Shown: piece by piece, positions 24,237 to 26,968 of the stretch | Numbering within the stretch: the stretch's first letter is position 1 | How the letters are laid out: every line of letters begins with the position of its first letter | Assembly: GCA_964345695.1 (NCBI GenBank) | Contig: CAYFSC010000021.1 | Span: 1-26,968, forward strand | Direction of reading: 5' to 3' | Length of the DNA stretch: 26,968 bases | DNA from: CAYFSC01 sp964345695 | GTDB lineage: Bacteria > Bacteroidota > Rhodothermia > Rhodothermales > Salinibacteraceae | The notes under the pieces: generated by a model | Told to the model about the DNA's origin: nothing | Seen by the model: the letters and a program-made list of their open reading frames with translations, nothing else | The model's database searches: none | Made by a program: the position numbers and the translations under genes

Positions 24237-25751
24237 TTACACCGCGACCGGCTCCCGCACAATGTCGCCGTCCCGCGTGGCAGCCTCCAGCGTCGTTTTT
24301 TCGAGAGGGGTTCCCAGCAAGGTCGACGACGTGCAGTCGTCGATGCGGACTTTCACGTAGTCGCCTTTCTCGTAGTCCTTGCGGTCGAAGACGACGCCTT
24401 TGTTCGTGTCCGTGCGGCCAAAGAGCTGCGCGTCGCTCTTCTTGCTCGTGCCTTCCACGAGGACGGTGTGGACGCGGCCGATCTCTTCTTCGTTGCTCTC
24501 TTTTGAGTGCCGGTTCTGGAGCTCAATAATCTCTTCGAGGCGGCGCTGCTTGACGTCCTCGGGCACATCGTCCTCCAGCTTGCGGGCGGCGTAGGTCTGC
24601 GGCCGCTCGCTGTACTTGAACATGTAGGCGTGGTCGTAGCGCACCTCGCGCATCAGCGAGAGGGTGTCCTGGTGCTGCGCCTCGGTCTCGCCGCAGAAGC
24701 CGGCGATGATGTCGGTCGAGAACGAAATGCCGGGACACAACTCGCGCCCGCGCTCGATGAGCTGGAGGTACTCCTCGCGGGTATAGGTACGGCGCATGCG
24801 ATCGAGCACCTCCGTGTTGCCGTGCTGCACCGGCAGGTGGATGTAGTTGCACACGTTCGGACGGTCGCGGTGCACCGTCAAGAGCTCTTCGGTGCAGTCC
24901 TTGGGATGGCTCGTGGAGTAACGCACGCGCATCTCGGGGGAGACGCGGCTCACGCGGTCGACGAGCTCGGGGAAGGACACCGACGTGCCGTCCTCATCGG
25001 TGTAGTGGTAGGAGTTGACGTTCTGGCCGAGGAGCGTGACCTCCTTGTAGCCCTCTTCCACCAGCCGGGCCACCTCCGACAGGATGGTCGTCACCGGGCG
25101 GCTCTCCTCCCGGCCCCGCGTGAACGGCACCACGCAGAAGGTACACATGTTGTCGCAGCCGCGCATGATGGAGACGTAGGCGCTCACGCCGTTCGAGTCG
25201 TAGCGCACCGGCTGGATGTCCTGATACGTCTCCTGCTTCGAGAGCTGGACGTTGACCGCCGCCTGCCCGGTGGCGTCCGCCTCGTACAGCAACCGCGGCA
25301 GGTCGCGGTAGGCATCCGGCCCCACCACCACGTCGACCAGATCCTCCTGCTCCAGCAGCTTCTCGCGGAGGCGCTCGGCCATGCAGCCGAGCACGCCCAG
25401 CATGAGCGTGCCGTCGCGCCTCTTCTTCTCGGCCCGAAGCATGCCAAGACGTGTGCGGATCTTCTGTTCGGCGTTCTCGCGGATGGCGCAGGTATTGAGG
25501 AGCACGACATCAGCCTCGTCCTCCTTCTGCGTGAGGCCATAGCCGCTCTTCTCCAGCACCGAGGCCACGATGCCAGAGTCGTTCACGTTCATCTGACAGC
25601 CGTAGGTCTCGATATAGACCTGCTTGCTACCGGCCGTCTCATCGTATCCGTGTTTTACGCGGTCGAGCGCTTCCTCGTCGACGCCCTCTTCCTGCGCACG
25701 CTCGCGCTTCAGGTCCTCGTCAAGAATGTGGATGTCAGAAATGGGCTCCAT
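24237..25751 (-). CDS. miaB: tRNA-2-methylthio-N6-isopentenyladenosine synthase MiaB
   Basis: The 504-residue radical SAM enzyme adds a methylthio group to i6A37 of tRNAs that read UNN codons. The N-terminal methylthiotransferase domain has cluster Cys52 (ETYGCQMN), Cys88 (LLNTCAIRENAEQK) and Cys123 (GCMAERLRE). The radical SAM motif is Cys199-x3-Cys203-x2-Cys206 (GCDNMCTFCVVPFTRGREES). SDIIAGFCGETE and a C-terminal TRAM RNA-binding domain (about 415-482) complete the family pattern. CVVPFTRGRE and the CAIRE motif favour MiaB over RimO or MtaB. The start at ATG 25751 gives an acidic 40-residue lead before the domain; an extension to 25838 is in frame but looks unrelated. It is followed by the DUF4258-like gene. 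Confidence 0.96.
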   Translation of the reverse strand: MEPISDIHILDEDLKRERAQEEGVDEEALDRVKHGYDETAGSKQVYIETYGCQMNVNDSGIVASVLEKSGYGLTQKEDEADVVLLNTCAIRENAEQKIRTRLGMLRAEKKRRDGTLMLGVLGCMAERLREKLLEQEDLVDVVVGPDAYRDLPRLLYEADATGQAAVNVQLSKQETYQDIQPVRYDSNGVSAYVSIMRGCDNMCTFCVVPFTRGREESRPVTTILSEVARLVEEGYKEVTLLGQNVNSYHYTDEDGTSVSFPELVDRVSRVSPEMRVRYSTSHPKDCTEELLTVHRDRPNVCNYIHLPVQHGNTEVLDRMRRTYTREEYLQLIERGRELCPGISFSTDIIAGFCGETEAQHQDTLSLMREVRYDHAYMFKYSERPQTYAARKLEDDVPEDVKQRRLEEIIELQNRHSKESNEEEIGRVHTVLVEGTSKKSDAQLFGRTDTNKGVVFDRKDYEKGDYVKVRIDDCTSSTLLGTPLEKTTLEAATRDGDIVREPVAV

Positions 25752-25857
25752 GGCACAAGTCGCTGCATGATGGATCGGAACGGAACGACCTGTACCAACG
25801 AAACGGAACAGATTGGGTTCGCCGCTCGTCCGCCGCACTTCTCTTCCGGCATGACGG

Positions 25858-26754
25858 CTACTGCGCAGACGGGAGGGTCCCGGAGGCCAGCACGCGAAAC
25901 TCCACGCGGCGGTTCAGCGCGCGACCCGCAGGCGTGTCGTTGGACGCGAGGGGGCGGGCCTCGCCGTAGCCGCGCGCCTCGATCCGATCGGGGGAAACGG
26001 CAACGTGCTCCAGAAGATACGCGCGAACGGATTCGGCCCGCTCCTGCGACAGGCGCTGGTTGACAGAGTCGGGGCCAACCGCGTCGGTGTGGCCGGCAAC
26101 TTCGATGCGAAGATCTGGGTATCGCTCCAGCATCGCCCCCACGACGTCCAGCGTCCGCGTGGCGCGGGCGGGAAGGGTAGACGTGCCGGTGGTAAAGTTG
26201 ATGTCGAGCGCCCGGAAAACTTCTGTATCGAGACGTGTCCGCTCGACGGTTTGCGTTGTCCGCAGCGTGTCGCGCACGACGCGGGCCGAGTCCCGGACGA
26301 GCCGGACGGTGTCTGCTGCGACGCGAACCGTGTCCGGCGCGAGGCGCACGGTGTCGGGCACGGCGCGCACCGTATCGGGCGGCGAGGGGGGCGGACGCAT
26401 CGGCACGAGCACCGGCGCGGACTCCGACGCGGCAGGAGTCGGCTCGTCGGCCAGCAGCTCGCGGAGGACACGTTGGAGTTGCGCTTCCAGCCGGTCGAGA
26501 TCCGTCTGCGCGCGACGATCCGGGCCGGAACGGGCAGGCTGCGAACGGACCCGCGAGGGCGAAGAGCGCCGGGAGGACGAGGCTCGCGGCGTTTGCCCCG
26601 GGCCCGTCTGGCGAATGGACTGAATGCGCCGCCGAATGTCGTCGAGCCGTTCCGGACGCACCTGCTGCGAGTCCGACACGACGACCTGGGCCGTGCTCGG
26701 CAGGACACTCCCCATCCCAAAGAGCAATACGCACACTACAAGACGCACTGTCAT
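25858..26754 (-). CDS. OmpA-family envelope protein with heptad xDTVRxx linker
   Basis: The 298-residue exported protein has a signal peptide (about 1-22, LVVCVLLFGMGSVLPSTAQ), an Arg/Ser-rich stretch (about 56-82), and a predicted coiled coil (about 84-102, TDLDRLEAQLQRVLREL). A linker of six tandem 7-residue units of the type PDTVRxx (126-167) follows. The C-terminal OmpA domain (about 180-290) binds peptidoglycan and shows DINFTTGTSTL, EVAGHTDAVG, NQRLSQERAESVRAYL, then RIEARGYGEARP and NRRVEF. It should tether the outer envelope to the cell wall. There is no membrane barrel within the protein. The start region is tandemly duplicated (see 26744-26775). miaB begins 106 bp after its stop. 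Confidence 0.9.
   Translation of the reverse strand: MTVRLVVCVLLFGMGSVLPSTAQVVVSDSQQVRPERLDDIRRRIQSIRQTGPGQTPRASSSRRSSPSRVRSQPARSGPDRRAQTDLDRLEAQLQRVLRELLADEPTPAASESAPVLVPMRPPPSPPDTVRAVPDTVRLAPDTVRVAADTVRLVRDSARVVRDTLRTTQTVERTRLDTEVFRALDINFTTGTSTLPARATRTLDVVGAMLERYPDLRIEVAGHTDAVGPDSVNQRLSQERAESVRAYLLEHVAVSPDRIEARGYGEARPLASNDTPAGRALNRRVEFRVLASGTLPSAQ
26254..26379 (-). repeat. Six tandem 21-bp units encoding xDTVRxx
   Basis: Residues 126-167 of the OmpA-family protein read as six 7-residue units: PDTVRAV, PDTVRLA, PDTVRVA, ADTVRLV, RDSARVV, RDTLRTT. The first three are the most alike and the last two are degenerate, suggesting growth by repeat duplication from the N-terminal side. The units could form a stiff, charged beta-like linker between the coiled coil and the OmpA domain. 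Confidence 0.85.
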
Positions 26755-26775
26755 CCTATCGCACTGTCATCCTAT
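26744..26775 (-). promoter_or_regulatory. Tandem duplicated translation start with a 4-codon uORF
   Basis: The 16-bp unit CGCACTGTCATCCTAT occurs twice (26744-26759 and 26760-26775). On the minus strand each copy contains AGGATGACAGTGCG, so the start site of the OmpA-family gene is doubled. The upstream copy encodes Met-Thr-Val-Arg-stop (ATG 26770-26768, TAG 26758-26756). It ends 1 nt before the true ATG (26754), which begins with the same four residues. Because 16 is not a multiple of 3, the upstream ATG cannot extend the protein. Re-initiation after the uORF is plausible. Confidence 0.85.
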
Positions 26776-26821
26776 CACTGTGGCGTGCCGTCGTTGGCCG
26801 CGATTTCTCCATACGATGCCG

Positions 26822-26841
26822 CGCAACTCATTCCGCAACTC
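26822..26841. repeat. Short direct repeat upstream of the OmpA-family gene
   Basis: CGCAACTC occurs at 26822-26829 and 26834-26841, 12 bp apart, in the gap between the outer-membrane protein end and the OmpA-family gene. It might be a regulator site; chance is possible. Confidence 0.25.
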
Positions 26842-26858
26842 CGCGTGTGTCAGATCCC

Positions 26859-26968
26859 TCAGAACCGGAGGCGGTACCCGAGGTGCACGCGATGGGTGTT
26901 GAGCACATCGAACGTGCTGTACTCGAGGAAGAACGACTGGCCGCTTCGAAGCCGATAGTCGACCCCGA
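26859..26968 (-). CDS. C-terminal end of an outer-membrane beta-barrel protein (partial)
   Basis: Only the last 35 residues are inside the window; the 5' part lies beyond the right edge. The frame ends RVHLGYRLRF followed by TGA at 26861-26859. Alternating hydrophobic and polar residues and a terminal Phe after Tyr/Arg are the mark of the last strand of an outer-membrane barrel recognised by BamA. Earlier residues (DYRLRSGQSFFLEYSTFDVL) fit an adjacent strand and turn. The family cannot be named. It lies on the same strand as the OmpA-family gene, with 104 bp between them. Confidence 0.7.
   Translation of the reverse strand, partial: GVDYRLRSGQSFFLEYSTFDVLNTHRVHLGYRLRF

Noticed and set aside
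1..26968. tRNA, rRNA or CRISPR array
   Set aside because: No T-arm/acceptor-like cloverleaf, rRNA core sequence or regularly spaced repeat was seen on either strand by eye; a covariance-model scan would be the decisive test.

Overview
The window is GC-rich DNA with dense coding on both strands. It looks like a Salinibacter-type member of the Bacteroidota/Rhodothermota. The pointers are: strongly acidic soluble proteins (one 161-residue protein is about 29% Asp+Glu), genes mostly lacking a Shine-Dalgarno sequence, a GWxTD-like secreted protein, a TonB-dependent receptor with a carboxypeptidase-regulatory N-domain, and a set of flagellar genes, which is unusual for that phylum. The assignment is inferred from style and not from any search.

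Region 1 (1-10196, minus strand) is a flagellar rod/ring/hook-junction gene run read from right to left: flgF, flgG, flgA, flgH, flgI, flgJ (rod-binding domain only), a flgN-like chaperone gene, flgK and flgL. An HDOD-domain gene follows and ends at a clear intrinsic terminator. Next comes a separately transcribed hybrid histidine kinase with its own terminator. A sequence matching the sigma-28 (FliA) promoter consensus with exact spacing lies in front of that kinase.

Region 2 (10197-14440) holds a 433-bp divergent intergenic region and a 973-residue GAF-GAF-PAS-PAS-kinase-receiver protein. Its kinase and receiver modules are paralogous to those of the kinase at the other end, so two related kinases bracket the flagellar genes. 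A very acidic orphan protein converges on it. The 391-bp region after that contains two related GTGCCGG dyads.

Region 3 (14441-19050) carries a GWxTD-like secreted protein with an N-terminal TPR-like part, a two-helix membrane protein with an acidic tail, and a convergent secreted gamma-glutamyltransferase.

Region 4 (19051-23430) looks like a metal (probably copper) uptake locus: a structured leader region, a small secreted CNGKC/His-rich protein, and a TonB-dependent receptor with an OprC/NosA-like plug motif. A REP/MITE-like inverted repeat follows, then a protein with one ferredoxin-like and two CDGSH iron-sulfur domains.

Region 5 (23488-26968, minus strand) has an OmpA-family envelope protein, whose translation start is tandemly duplicated to create a four-codon upstream ORF, then miaB, then a two-gene pair with an ATGA overlap resembling DUF4258 + DUF2283 toxin-antitoxin-like modules. 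At the right edge is the C-terminal end of an outer-membrane beta-barrel protein.

The best candidates for something new are the extended DUF4258/DUF2283-like pair, the sigma-28-linked pair of kinases around the flagellar genes, an FlgH without a lipobox but with a hydrophobic C-terminal tail, and the OprC-like receptor plus CNGKC protein. I saw no tRNA, rRNA, CRISPR array or transposase gene.
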